A stretch of 25,656 nucleotides of DNA from DASWYB01 sp036405195 (GTDB taxonomy: Bacteria > Patescibacteriota > UBA1384 > 2-12-FULL-50-11 > DASWYB01), in contig DASWYB010000037.1 in assembly GCA_036405195.1 (NCBI GenBank), positions 1 through 25,656 of the forward strand, given 5' to 3'. This document shows positions 7,281 through 14,620 of this stretch, piece by piece. The position numbers were made by a program, and so were the translations under genes. Numbering within the stretch: the stretch's first letter is position 1; each line of letters starts with the position of its first letter. A model generated the notes under the pieces. That model did no database searches. It had not been told where the DNA came from and saw nothing but the letters and a program-made list of their open reading frames with translations.

Positions 7281-8297
7281 TCACATCTCTTTTCGTTGCA
7301 TCCGCTTATTTATAAGTGGCGAAAAGTGGTCTTTATAGTGTTTTTGTAGTTCTGGACGCCGCCAATCTTTACCCGTGATTTTGTGCCGACAGCGTGAACT
7401 TCCGCATTTACATTCCCACCGGGACACATAGTTTTCATCCGCCTCCCAGAGTGCGTAATCAGCCGTTAATTCCTCGCCTGGATTAATGTCCCGACGTGCG
7501 ATAAGGGTGTACGCGTCTTTCATCCAGAGATTCGGCTCGCATGAGTGATTAATGAAGTAAGCGTCATCATCCCCCCGGTCTTCAATACTAAAAAGGTTGT
7601 CGTCCCACTGCATCACGAGTTTGCCTGTATTTCTCGCGACTTCTGCACCGACTCTGTCGGTATACTCTCCTCCCCAACGGACCACTTCTTCGCCTCCTTT
7701 AATTAATTCCCTCGCAAATAAGCCTTTTCCTTGAACCGGCGAGACTTTTATCTCTGCTTTTGAGTTAATCCAAGAAGAGTTATTAGCAAAATTTTTGAGA
7801 ACCCAAGCCTCACCATCCTCAGGAAATTCGTATCTAATGACTTGTTCCGAGTTTTCAGGTTTCTCAAAATGATCAATTGTCCACTCGACTAGCTCTTTGG
7901 CTATATGCGATCTGGTTTTTAGATTTTGATTTTCTTCCCAACGTTTCCAAATCACATTTACCGGTACATCAATGAAAATAACCTTTGCATCCGCACCCAC
8001 TCCTGCAGCATACGTCCGGAGCTTTTCCCGGCTATCAAAATCATGATTTGTACTATCAAAAACAACCGATTGGCCACGCCCCAGTTTATTTCTCATATCT
8101 TGATATGACGCCTTAAAAATCTGTCGCCAATTATCGGCAGTTACCTTATGGTTTTCTTCCCAACTGAAACCGAGTTGATCGCGAATCACATCAATACTGA
8201 CGTAAGCACAGCCTAATTTTCTAATAAGAGATTTGGCAAGAGTTGTTTTTCCTGAATATGGCAATCCACACAGTATATAAAGAATTGGTTTATCCAT
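7281..8297 (-). CDS. P-loop kinase domain fused to a SET-domain methyltransferase
   Basis: This is a 338-residue two-domain protein. Residues 1 to about 165 are a small-molecule or zeta-toxin-like P-loop kinase: a Walker A motif GLPYSGKT at 11-18, SIDVIRDQ near 34-41, and VVFDSTNHD at 78-86, as in AAA_33 kinases acting on nucleotides, sugars or RNA ends. From about 182 to 290 there is a SET domain with GKGLFARELIKGGEEV, WGGEYTD, the NHSCEPN motif at 250-256 and GEELTADYALWE from 274. A post-SET-like knuckle with C296, C298 and C303 follows. SET domains transfer methyl from S-adenosylmethionine to protein lysines. I chose the second in-frame ATG because a TATAGT box sits six bases before it; an ORF start ten codons upstream would read through that promoter. 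The gene has no close partner. Confidence 0.85.
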   Translation of the reverse strand: MDKPILYILCGLPYSGKTTLAKSLIRKLGCAYVSIDVIRDQLGFSWEENHKVTADNWRQIFKASYQDMRNKLGRGQSVVFDSTNHDFDSREKLRTYAAGVGADAKVIFIDVPVNVIWKRWEENQNLKTRSHIAKELVEWTIDHFEKPENSEQVIRYEFPEDGEAWVLKNFANNSSWINSKAEIKVSPVQGKGLFARELIKGGEEVVRWGGEYTDRVGAEVARNTGKLVMQWDDNLFSIEDRGDDDAYFINHSCEPNLWMKDAYTLIARRDINPGEELTADYALWEADENYVSRWECKCGSSRCRHKITGKDWRRPELQKHYKDHFSPLINKRMQRKEM

Positions 8298-8303
8298 GCC
8301 TGT

Positions 8304-8312
8304 ACTATACCA
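8304..8312 (-). promoter_or_regulatory. Extended -10 promoter of the kinase-SET gene
   Basis: The minus strand reads a T run, TGG-TATAGT, ACAGGC and then the ATG. This decides the start of the gene, because the longer ORF begins upstream of this box. Confidence 0.65.
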
Positions 8313-8363
8313 AAAAATAACCGTCACGTTGCCAGTCTGTCACAAAGGATCTTAGAATGTCTC

Positions 8364-8899
8364 TTACTTCAAATAGTTGTTTTGCAAATCTTGTGAGGTA
8401 ACTTTTAGGATGGTGGCATCATCTCCATCTGCAATAGTTGCAAAAATTGCTTTTGCATCAGCAATTTTTCTCTCTTCTAACTTTTCTAACTCATGTTCCT
8501 TGTCAGGCGGAAATCGAAAGTCAGTTAAGACATAATCACACTTGTAGGCTGAACCAAAAACTTTTTGCATGTTAAGGAATGCTCTTTCATTAATCTCTTT
8601 ATATTACAAAAATTGCTTACCGTAGTAACCGACTCTTTCTCGATTATGTACTGGGATGCCTCTAAACCAAGGCTTTTCCCATACTGTGCCATTGCTTCTG
8701 CTTCAGTCAGGGGTGGAGTGTAAGCTAAACCATATGTCCATTTGCCACTAAAAATAATGTGTCCAACCGCCCCGTCGGTAAGCAGATCCGCTGCTTTTTG
8801 CGTGCGAATTTTAGCACTCTCGGGTATAGCCCCATCAGGCTTAATCCCGCTGCCAAGGACCAGTGCGACATCATAATGGTTATTAAGTTTATTCGTCAT
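8364..8899 (-). pseudogene. YdcF/DUF218-like gene broken by a frameshift or small deletion
   Basis: The first frame (8899 down to 8525) encodes 124 residues with DVALVLGSGIKPDG, the stretch KIRTQKAADLLTDG, IIFSGKWTYG and EAEAMAQYGKSLG, which is the start of a YdcF/DUF218 (SanA-like) domain. It then leaves the family pattern. The rest of the domain, with RAFLNMQKVFGSAYKCDYVLTDF and a helical tail ending QDLQNNYLK, is in another frame that ends at 8364. Joined, the parts give roughly 175-180 residues, but the segment usually reading VTSxFHMPRA between them is missing, so a small out-of-frame deletion around 8580-8610 is more likely than a single base change. The family function is poorly known (envelope-related). 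A sequencing or assembly error is the main alternative. Confidence 0.6.
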
Positions 8900-8905
8900 A
8901 TCTGA

Positions 8906-8914
8906 ACTATACCA
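8906..8914 (-). promoter_or_regulatory. Extended -10 promoter of the YdcF-like gene
   Basis: The minus strand reads a T run, TGG-TATAGT, six bases and the ATG at 8899. The promoter looks intact although the gene is broken. The sequence just upstream, AGGGCTG followed by seven T, resembles the terminator-promoter repeats at 10896-10940 and 11391-11435. Confidence 0.6.
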
Positions 8915-8953
8915 AAAAAACAGCCCTACAAATGCTTATATAAAGTTTGTTGA

Positions 8954-8979
8954 TATAAAAATAAGAAATAAGGTAAAAT
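8954..8979 (+). promoter_or_regulatory. Promoter of the YdeI-like gene
   Basis: TAAAAT at 8974-8979 lies exactly six bases before the ATG at 8986, so the message should be leaderless. Upstream is an AT-rich stretch containing TTGATA with an 18-base spacer. It is divergent from the YdcF promoter, with about 60 bases between the two -10 boxes. Confidence 0.5.
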
Positions 8980-8985
8980 ATATCT

Positions 8986-9297
8986 ATGAATAAAGAAGAA
9001 ATAATCGGTGGTACCGTCCACGAACTACCACAAGATTTAAAAGATGCCCTTCTCGCTACCCCGGCCGCCCGTACCGCATGGGAGAACCTAACTCCGCTCG
9101 CACGGAATGAGTGGATTTGTTGGAATATCACTGTTAAACAACCCGAGACAAGAAAGCATCATATAGAACGAACTATTGCCGAGTTACAGGAAGGGAAGCG
9201 CCGACCTTGTTGCTGGATCGGTTGTATTCATCTCCCTGACAAACAAATAAGCCCATCCGTCCAATGGGTACTCAATAAACAATCGAAATCAAAGTAA
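8986..9297 (+). CDS. YdeI/OmpD-associated (OmdA) family small protein
   Basis: This 103-residue protein matches the C-terminal module of the YdeI/OmdA family: a helical start with LPQDLKDALLATPAARTAWENL, the core LTPLARNEWICWN, then ETRKHHIERTIAELQEGKRRPCCW. Family members have been described as protecting against bacteriocins or antimicrobial peptides in enterobacteria, but the biochemical role is not established, and short forms like this one are annotated only by similarity. Two adjacent Cys plus a third (PCCWIGC) could bind a metal; this is inference. It is a single-gene unit with a -10 box six bases upstream. Confidence 0.75.
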   Translation: MNKEEIIGGTVHELPQDLKDALLATPAARTAWENLTPLARNEWICWNITVKQPETRKHHIERTIAELQEGKRRPCCWIGCIHLPDKQISPSVQWVLNKQSKSK

Positions 9298-9370
9298 CTC
9301 GAGTATAAAGCCTAAGATACTCTTCTGGTTTGCAGACGGTAACAGAATACGAGCTGACATATCGGTTATC

Positions 9371-9379
9371 TGATATACT
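9371..9379 (+). promoter_or_regulatory. Extended -10 promoter of the APH-family gene
   Basis: TGA-TATACT, then six bases, then the ATG at 9386. A CTGACA at 9354-9359 could act as a weak -35 but is only 14 bases from the hexamer. Confidence 0.6.
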
Positions 9380-9385
9380 TTAGGC

Positions 9386-10318
9386 ATGACACCCGAATTC
9401 AATAAAACTGACACATCTGAACTAGATCCTGAAGCAATAGAAGCCGCGGAGATTCAAGCCCTACTGCCCACTGCTGCTCATTTTTTTGGGTTGGGTTCTA
9501 TTCAAAACATTAAGCCTACCCCTTTCGGTATTGGCAACGAAAGTTTCTTTGTCTCGAGCGAACAGGGAGACTTTGTTCTACGGGTGTTATGGGAGCAGAC
9601 TATTGAAGGCCTAGAAAAAGAAGTTGCCATTGAGCAACAACTCGCACACGCAGGTGTTCTCAGCGCTCAACTTTTACAAGGTGAGAATGGCAATTACTAT
9701 TTTACCGACGGGAAATACACAATAACAGCGAGCCGAAAAATCGAAGGAATTCACCCTCATGAAATAACTCCTGATCTTCTCAACCAGGTAGGAACAACCA
9801 TGGCAACATTCCATACGAGTGTGACTGAAATTCCTCAGGAAACAAGTCAGTGGTTTACGTTAGATAACGCCCGCATCGAAGTAGCGAAAGTATCGAGTGA
9901 CGAAGAATCAAAATCTGCTATTGAAAACAACGTTACTACGGGATCATCGATCTTCAATCGAGACCTACCCACGGGTTTTATTCATGGCGATCTCTACAAT
10001 GGTAACCTTATTCTCACCCCAGATAATCGTTTAGCGGTGCTCGACTTTGAAACAACCGAGCGCAACGTCTTAATTATTGATATAGCTCGTACTATTTTAG
10101 ATATGTGTGCCGACGACGTAACCGTGAATACACAGTCAGTTGAAGCTTTATTGGATGGGTATGAAGAAATACGCCAGCTTACCGATGAAGAAAGGGAAAG
10201 TCTCTCCGATGCAATTCGATATGTAAGTGGCGCCATGGCCGCATGGCTCATAGTTGAGAGAGAGCAGAAAGAAGTTGCGCAAAATATTCTTCAGCGAGCT
10301 GAATCATTACGTTCATAA
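9386..10318 (+). CDS. APH/choline-kinase-like phosphotransferase
   Basis: The 310-residue protein has the aminoglycoside phosphotransferase/homoserine kinase type II fold: an N-lobe with GIGNESFFVSSEQGDFVLRV (nucleotide loop and the strand carrying the usual Lys position), then the catalytic loop FIHGDLYNGNLIL (H, D and N in the HxDxxxxN pattern) near residue 194, and LAVLDFETTERN, where D of DFE is the metal ligand. The family phosphorylates hydroxyl groups of small molecules such as homoserine, choline, sugars or aminoglycosides. The N-terminal 35 residues are acidic and not recognised. The actual substrate cannot be predicted; resistance is not implied. It is convergent with the GrpB-like gene and not part of an operon. 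Confidence 0.8.
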   Translation: MTPEFNKTDTSELDPEAIEAAEIQALLPTAAHFFGLGSIQNIKPTPFGIGNESFFVSSEQGDFVLRVLWEQTIEGLEKEVAIEQQLAHAGVLSAQLLQGENGNYYFTDGKYTITASRKIEGIHPHEITPDLLNQVGTTMATFHTSVTEIPQETSQWFTLDNARIEVAKVSSDEESKSAIENNVTTGSSIFNRDLPTGFIHGDLYNGNLILTPDNRLAVLDFETTERNVLIIDIARTILDMCADDVTVNTQSVEALLDGYEEIRQLTDEERESLSDAIRYVSGAMAAWLIVEREQKEVAQNILQRAESLRS

Positions 10319-10406
10319 GTAAGACTACGTAAAGTCAGAACCCTTCCCTATCGTCATAAAATATTGAATATAATAACATCACTATGATTAGCGGAAGATA
10401 TTAAAG

Positions 10407-10889
10407 TTATTTGCTAAACAATCCTTCGATGAATTTTGATTTGGCTTTACGGTAGTCATCCATGGACTTACCATCATATTCTCGCTTTAACTGATTAAAT
10501 GACTCCCTCGCAGAGACATCTTCATTTAAGATGTCTCTCAATTTGTAAAAATAGCTATCCTCTTCAGAGTTTATTATTGTTAGCTGTAATCCAACAGCAG
10601 TCTCACCACTATCATCTTTAAAACTAGCAAAGGTTTTTGTCCAATTTTCCTCTTGAGCAGGTTCGTATTCTTTACTCAAAACCTCCTTAGTCGGCTCAAA
10701 GTCATCTCTACTTACTCGTATCTGAATATCTAAATCACCTTTAGATATTAACCCTATTACACTCGTAGCGCCAACATGTTGAATGTCCACAGACTTTCCT
10801 ACTAGTGACCTACTAACTTTTTGTTTATGAGATTGAAATAAATTCTCAATATTCTTTAAATCTAAATTTTTAATAATAAAATCATCCAT
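10407..10889 (-). CDS. GrpB-like (UPF0157) nucleotidyltransferase-fold protein
   Basis: The 160-residue protein has IQHVGATSVIGLISKGDLDIQIRV near residues 37-60, corresponding to the IEHxGSTSVPGLxAKPxIDI pattern of the GrpB/UPF0157 family of nucleotidyltransferase-like folds. The usual K-P-x-I-D is K-G-D-L-D here. A later Y-x-L-R-D-I-L segment, then S-A-R-E-S-F-x-x-L-K and a basic C-terminus, also fit. Some members are fused to dephospho-CoA kinase, but no activity is established for the stand-alone form. Its ATG follows a TATAGT box by six bases, and the promoter is part of a repeated terminator-promoter unit. Confidence 0.75.
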   Translation of the reverse strand: MDDFIIKNLDLKNIENLFQSHKQKVSRSLVGKSVDIQHVGATSVIGLISKGDLDIQIRVSRDDFEPTKEVLSKEYEPAQEENWTKTFASFKDDSGETAVGLQLTIINSEEDSYFYKLRDILNEDVSARESFNQLKREYDGKSMDDYRKAKSKFIEGLFSK

Positions 10890-10895
10890 AGCCGC

Positions 10896-10940
10896 ACTAT
10901 ACCAAAAAAACAGCCGTATAGCTGCTTCCTTGGTTGACAG
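10896..10940 (-). repeat. 45-bp terminator-promoter repeat, copy upstream of the GrpB-like gene
   Basis: On the minus strand the unit starts CTGTCAACCAAGG, continues with AAGCAGC-TATACG-GCTGTTT (a 7-bp stem with one G-U pair and a 6-base loop), then a run of T that leads into TGG-TATAGT. It would end the preceding GNAT transcript and start the GrpB-like transcript, with the terminator's T tract abutting the extended -10. It matches the copy at 11391-11435 at 37 of 45 positions by my count. Confidence 0.65.
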
Positions 10941-10971
10941 TCGGTCATAGACGATGTTCGAACCTATTTTC

Positions 10972-11382
10972 TTACTCTCTTTCCATATACTTAACGAGCT
11001 CCATGCCGGTCTCTACTTTTTCAAAACCAAATTTCTCATAAAATTCGCTCGCGTCTTTATTCTCTTCCCATACAAATAAACCAATAGAAACATAACTTTT
11101 ATCTTTTACTTGCTCAATGAGCAAGTCCATAAGCTTCCTACCAATTTTTTGATTCTGGTAATTTGGCCTGACCCCAATATCATAGAACATGCACATTACC
11201 CCATCTTCAAGTATTCTACCCATACCAACAAGCAGATCACCATCCCATGCACTCACAACAAACGAAGAAGCAGCGAGTACACCTTTCCACTTCTCTTTTA
11301 CTCGACTTCCCCACCCGATAGATTCAAATAGGCTATTCAGGTCGTGAGCAGAAATATCTTTTACTGTCTTGAATTCAATCAT
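10972..11382 (-). CDS. GNAT-family N-acetyltransferase
   Basis: The 136-residue protein is a minimal GNAT domain: FVVSAWDGDLLVGMGRILEDG forms the central strands, MFYDIGVRPNYQNQKIGRKLMDLLIEQ carries the acetyl-CoA loop (QNQKIG, where many members have RGxG/A), and DASEFYEKFGFEKVETGMELV ends the fold. It resembles small GNAT enzymes that acetylate amines; the acceptor is unknown. Its TATAAT box is eight bases before the ATG, so the leader would be one or two bases. The gene lies between two copies of a 45-bp terminator-promoter repeat. Confidence 0.82.
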   Translation of the reverse strand: MIEFKTVKDISAHDLNSLFESIGWGSRVKEKWKGVLAASSFVVSAWDGDLLVGMGRILEDGVMCMFYDIGVRPNYQNQKIGRKLMDLLIEQVKDKSYVSIGLFVWEENKDASEFYEKFGFEKVETGMELVKYMERE

Positions 11383-11390
11383 ATGGTTCG

Positions 11391-11435
11391 ATTATACCAA
11401 AAAAGCAACCGTACAGCTGCCTCTTTGTTTGGCAG
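11391..11435 (-). repeat. 45-bp terminator-promoter repeat, copy upstream of the GNAT gene
   Basis: On the minus strand this copy reads CTGCC-AAACAAAGA-GGCAG (5-bp stem) overlapping GCAGC-TGTACG-GTTGC (5-bp stem with one G-U pair), then six T and TGG-TATAAT. It would terminate the uppS end of the division cluster and start the GNAT transcript. Same unit as at 10896-10940. Confidence 0.65.
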
Positions 11436-11452
11436 GGCATCCTTATACGGGC

Positions 11453-12157
11453 TTATTTTCCAAATCTACGTTCGCGGTCGGCGTATTCGGTGAGGATGTT
11501 TTGGAAGTCTTGTTTATTAAAGTCGGGGAGAAGCTTTTTAACGAAGAACCATTCGCTGTAGCCTGACTGCCACGAAAGAAAGTTACTCGTACGATGCTCT
11601 CCACCCGTACGAATAATCAGATCAGGTTCAGACTGTAACTGAAGCTGCGATTCAAAACTCTCGAGCGTAATATCTTTGAGGTCGATAGCTTTTTCGAGAA
11701 CTTTTTTAATGAGCATCTTGGCGGCACTAAAAATCTCTTCCTTGCCACCGTAGGCAATACAGAGGTTAAGGGTAAAGTTTGAATAATTCTTAGTTGCCTC
11801 TTCGGCCCGACGGATTGCTGCTTGGACAGACTGGGGAAGCATTTCGACATGTCCAATAACCTTTATCCGAATTCCCTGCTTATGGATACGTTCGTCGTCA
11901 ATAAATTCATCCACACTTTTTTCGATAAGTTCCATAATCTTGTCGACTTCTTCTTTGGGGCGACCAAAGTTTTGCATTGAGAACGTGTAAAGCGTAAGCT
12001 CTTTCACACCAAACTCGCCGCACCAGTCGAGAAGCTGTTGGACTTTTTTCTTACCAAATTCGTGACCGCGCCATGGGCGTAAGCCACGAAGTTTGGCAAA
12101 ACGGCGATTACCATCGAGAATAAAACCAATGTGGTCAGGGACAATGAGCGTAGGCAT
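11453..12157 (-). CDS. uppS: Undecaprenyl diphosphate synthase (cis-prenyltransferase)
   Basis: From the ATG at 12157 the protein has 234 residues, the normal size. It begins PTLIVPDHIGFILDGNRRFAKLRG, where the Asp of LDGN is the catalytic/Mg residue of the family (usually MDGNGRWA). Next come GVKELTLYTFSMQNFGRPKEEV and the C-terminal RTGGEHRTSNFLSWQSGYSEWFF with the substrate-binding Arg and SNFL motif. The enzyme makes the C55 lipid carrier used by MraY, which is encoded immediately upstream in the same operon. An ORF start 13 codons earlier exists, but the later ATG has AAGGA at 12168-12172 ten bases upstream and matches the family's short N-terminus. A repeated terminator-promoter unit follows the stop. 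Confidence 0.9.
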   Translation of the reverse strand: MPTLIVPDHIGFILDGNRRFAKLRGLRPWRGHEFGKKKVQQLLDWCGEFGVKELTLYTFSMQNFGRPKEEVDKIMELIEKSVDEFIDDERIHKQGIRIKVIGHVEMLPQSVQAAIRRAEEATKNYSNFTLNLCIAYGGKEEIFSAAKMLIKKVLEKAIDLKDITLESFESQLQLQSEPDLIIRTGGEHRTSNFLSWQSGYSEWFFVKKLLPDFNKQDFQNILTEYADRERRFGK

Positions 12158-12186
12158 AGAGATAAGATCCTTCGTTTGTCTCGAAT

Positions 12187-12195
12187 ATTCTACCA
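12187..12195 (-). promoter_or_regulatory. Possible internal extended -10 promoter for uppS
   Basis: TGG-TAGAAT on the minus strand in the 54-base mraY-uppS spacer would give a leader of about 23 bases that contains the AAGGA ribosome binding site. Only the -10 is seen, so this is tentative. Confidence 0.3.
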
Positions 12196-12211
12196 TATTT
12201 TTGAGACTCTT

Positions 12212-13237
12212 TTAACCCTTACCAACCAGAGCAATCACAAGTCCCACTACCGATCCAATAGCGGAAATAATCCAGAACCGCTCGGTTACTTTTGTTTCTG
12301 GCCAGCCGAGAGCTTCGAAGTGGTGATGAATAGGAGCCGAACGGAATATTTTTTTACCACCACGGAGTTTCTTGGATCCAATTTGCAGTATGGTACTGAC
12401 TCCTTCGATCATAAGAATAATGCCAATGACTGGTAGAACAAAGACACTATTGGTAAGAAACGCAATGACGGCTAATGTCATCCCAAGTGGCATAATACCG
12501 GTGTCGCCCATAAAAAATCGGGCTGGATAGATATTGAACCAAAGAAACGCAAGTGTTGAACCGACAATGGTGAGACACAACGCGGCAAGCTCGACTTTCC
12601 CCTGAAAAAGAGCAATGAAGGCAAAAGCGCTGAAGGCAATCGCCATGACCCCACCAGCCAAACCGTCTAAACCATCTGTTTGATTGGCCGAAAAGGCTGT
12701 CCAGACTAACACAGCAACGAAGAATGGCATGTACCAAATTCCTAAATCGACATTGCCATAGCCCGGAATATGGAAGAAACTAAACCCGAGTTTTGAGTAA
12801 AACCACCAAGCACCCACAACCGCCACAATCGTATAGAGTAAGAAACGAACCCGAAACTGCATCCCGCCGTTATGTGGCCCAATACCGTAGATATTCATCA
12901 GGTCGTCAGCGGCGCCAATAAGACCGGTTGCAATCAATACAAAAAGAGGCAACCAAGTCCCAGCCCGATCCAGGTTGAGCAGGAGGGTAATAACGCCGGC
13001 AGTAATCCATATTAGCAATCCACCCATCGTTGGGGTGTTCTCTTTGCCCTTATGGAGACTGTAAAAAATAGGTGCTTTCTTATCGTCAAATGCCGTCTGA
13101 CGAATCTTTTTTCCCAAACGATTCTTAAACAAAAAATCTGTAAAGATGGGAGTCCAGAGCATAGCGATGACAAAACTAAGCGTTCCCAATAAAAACACAA
13201 ACTTAAGATCGCTTAGATTAATTGAGAAAACTTCCAT
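12212..13237 (-). CDS. mraY: Phospho-N-acetylmuramoyl-pentapeptide transferase
   Basis: The 341-residue polytopic membrane protein has about ten hydrophobic segments and all MraY landmarks: GKENTPTMGG near residue 64-73, AADDLMN with the Mg-binding Asp pair near 110, NQTDGLDGLAGG near 185-196 (usually NLTDGLDGLA), FMGDTGIMPLG near 242, and APIHHHFEALGW near 300. It joins UDP-MurNAc-pentapeptide to undecaprenyl phosphate to make lipid I on the inner face of the membrane. AGGTAGGG precedes the ATG. It lies 20 bases after murF and 54 bases before uppS. There is no murD, ftsW or murG between, so the cluster is shortened compared with the classical dcw order. Confidence 0.95.
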   Translation of the reverse strand: MEVFSINLSDLKFVFLLGTLSFVIAMLWTPIFTDFLFKNRLGKKIRQTAFDDKKAPIFYSLHKGKENTPTMGGLLIWITAGVITLLLNLDRAGTWLPLFVLIATGLIGAADDLMNIYGIGPHNGGMQFRVRFLLYTIVAVVGAWWFYSKLGFSFFHIPGYGNVDLGIWYMPFFVAVLVWTAFSANQTDGLDGLAGGVMAIAFSAFAFIALFQGKVELAALCLTIVGSTLAFLWFNIYPARFFMGDTGIMPLGMTLAVIAFLTNSVFVLPVIGIILMIEGVSTILQIGSKKLRGGKKIFRSAPIHHHFEALGWPETKVTERFWIISAIGSVVGLVIALVGKG

Positions 13238-13257
13238 AACCCTACCTTACTTTAAAT

Positions 13258-14496
13258 TTATGGCCGATGATTCCACTCAGGACCTTGGCGGACGAGTAAT
13301 TTCGAAGCTTGCTCCGGGGAGCGCATGAGCTCTTTAACCAACTTCTCAAGTCGGATCGTATTCTGTGAGCCCTTAACTAACACTATAACATCCGGCCCGA
13401 GCTGCCTCAACGCAGAAGCAACAGCTTCAGGCGATGTCATAAACCATTCATCTGGCTTATACAATTTGCTGAGTGGCCCTACTCCAATAACGTAGTCCGC
13501 ACACTGCCGTGCGAATGCCCCTATCTCTCTATGGATGGGGTCTGGAGTGATGAGCTCACGCATATCTCCTAATATAGCTACCCGTTTACTGGCAGGAAGT
13601 TGGCGTAGAAGCTCCAAACTGCCCCGCATGGCAAGGGGATCCGCATTATAGCTTTCATCGATAATTATACTTTGACGCTTTCCTTCGATTAACATTCCTC
13701 GGCCAGGAAGAGGACGAATTTCTTTAAACGTTTGTAATTGCACAGCGGGAGAAATCCCTAAGTTATCTCCAAGAGCCGCCGCGAACATAACCCCATACAT
13801 ATGTTGCTCCCCATACCTTGCAATATGAATTCGCTGGGTGCGGTTGTGATGGTGTAGCACGGCTTGCGTCCCTTGTAAGGTCACCTTCACACCTGAAACA
13901 AAATAATCTGCTCGTCGTTCAATACGAATTAAGATTTTTTCTTGGGTCGGCTGAATCATTACCTTATTCAAAGAATCATCATCACCATTCAAGATAATCA
14001 CGCCTTTAGGATCAACGAAATGCAAAAGGGATAATTTCTCTTTTTTTAGCTCCTCTAACGAGCCAAAGTAAGCACTATGAACCTGGGAAATATTCGTGAT
14101 AATTGCATGAGTTGGACGGATTAAGCGGGAAAAGCGTGCAATATCTCCTTTGTGTTCGGCGCCGACCTCAATAACCATACATTCGGGTACTTTTCCTAAA
14201 AAGGCAGTCATCGCGCCTTGTAATGGCGCCATACACCACGCTATAAGCCCACGTGGCTCTTCTTTAAATCCTAACACCGTTAGAGGAACGCCGATTTCTG
14301 CATTCAAGCTTTTAGGGGTGACAAATACATTTTCCCCATAGGCCTTACGAACTAATTTCCCTAGGATTTCCTTCGTGCTTGTTTTTCCGGCGCTGCCTGT
14401 AATAGCGATAACAGGCCCTTGGTAACGATTACGAAAAATGCTAGCTTCCCAAGCAAGTATTCCTGTATACATCCGAAATAAAATAGTTTTGACCAT
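13258..14496 (-). CDS. murF: MurF-type UDP-MurNAc-tripeptide:D-Ala-D-Ala ligase lacking domain 1
   Basis: From the ATG at 14496 the protein has 412 residues. About 30 residues precede the ATP loop GSAGKTS at 34-40, then come TPKSLNAEIGVPLTVL, VIEVGAEHKGDIARFSRLIRPTHAIITNIS, and the C-terminal domain with IIDESYNADPLAMRGSLELL, RVAILGDMREL and VLVKGSQNTIRLE. The N-ExG-P stretch and D-E-S-Y-N-A-D-P motif identify MurF. The normal N-terminal substrate-binding domain (about 90-100 residues) is absent. The open frame extends 63 codons further upstream, but that part overlaps ftsI and has no family similarity. It adds D-Ala-D-Ala to the wall peptide in the cytoplasm. The gap to ftsI is 124 bases. 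Confidence 0.85.
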   Translation of the reverse strand: MVKTILFRMYTGILAWEASIFRNRYQGPVIAITGSAGKTSTKEILGKLVRKAYGENVFVTPKSLNAEIGVPLTVLGFKEEPRGLIAWCMAPLQGAMTAFLGKVPECMVIEVGAEHKGDIARFSRLIRPTHAIITNISQVHSAYFGSLEELKKEKLSLLHFVDPKGVIILNGDDDSLNKVMIQPTQEKILIRIERRADYFVSGVKVTLQGTQAVLHHHNRTQRIHIARYGEQHMYGVMFAAALGDNLGISPAVQLQTFKEIRPLPGRGMLIEGKRQSIIIDESYNADPLAMRGSLELLRQLPASKRVAILGDMRELITPDPIHREIGAFARQCADYVIGVGPLSKLYKPDEWFMTSPEAVASALRQLGPDVIVLVKGSQNTIRLEKLVKELMRSPEQASKLLVRQGPEWNHRP

Positions 14497-14506
14497 ACAA
14501 ATGTTT

Positions 14507-14535
14507 AGTTTAGCAGCCTTACCCTTAATTACCAA
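14507..14535 (-). promoter_or_regulatory. Possible internal promoter for murF
   Basis: On the minus strand TTGGTA, 17 bases, TAAACT, then ten bases to the murF ATG. No Shine-Dalgarno sequence precedes that ATG, so a nearly leaderless message from this promoter would explain its translation. Both boxes are imperfect. Confidence 0.35.
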
Positions 14536-14620
14536 TAGTTTCGCACATAACCTACCCTTACCTAACCAGAGAACCTCCCGAGCGTCAACTGAAAAAAACT
14601 GTATAATATGTACGCTTCGC

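Noticed and set aside
10319..10406. TATAAT followed nine bases later by an ATG and six codons in the convergent spacer between the APH and GrpB-like genes
   Set aside because: The ORF is only six codons, has no support, and the spacer is AT-rich enough to give such a box by chance; nothing else is seen in this spacer.
10948..10971. GGTTCGAAC on the minus strand, resembling the T loop of a tRNA
   Set aside because: The flanking bases do not pair into a 5-bp T stem and no acceptor or anticodon arm can be built nearby.
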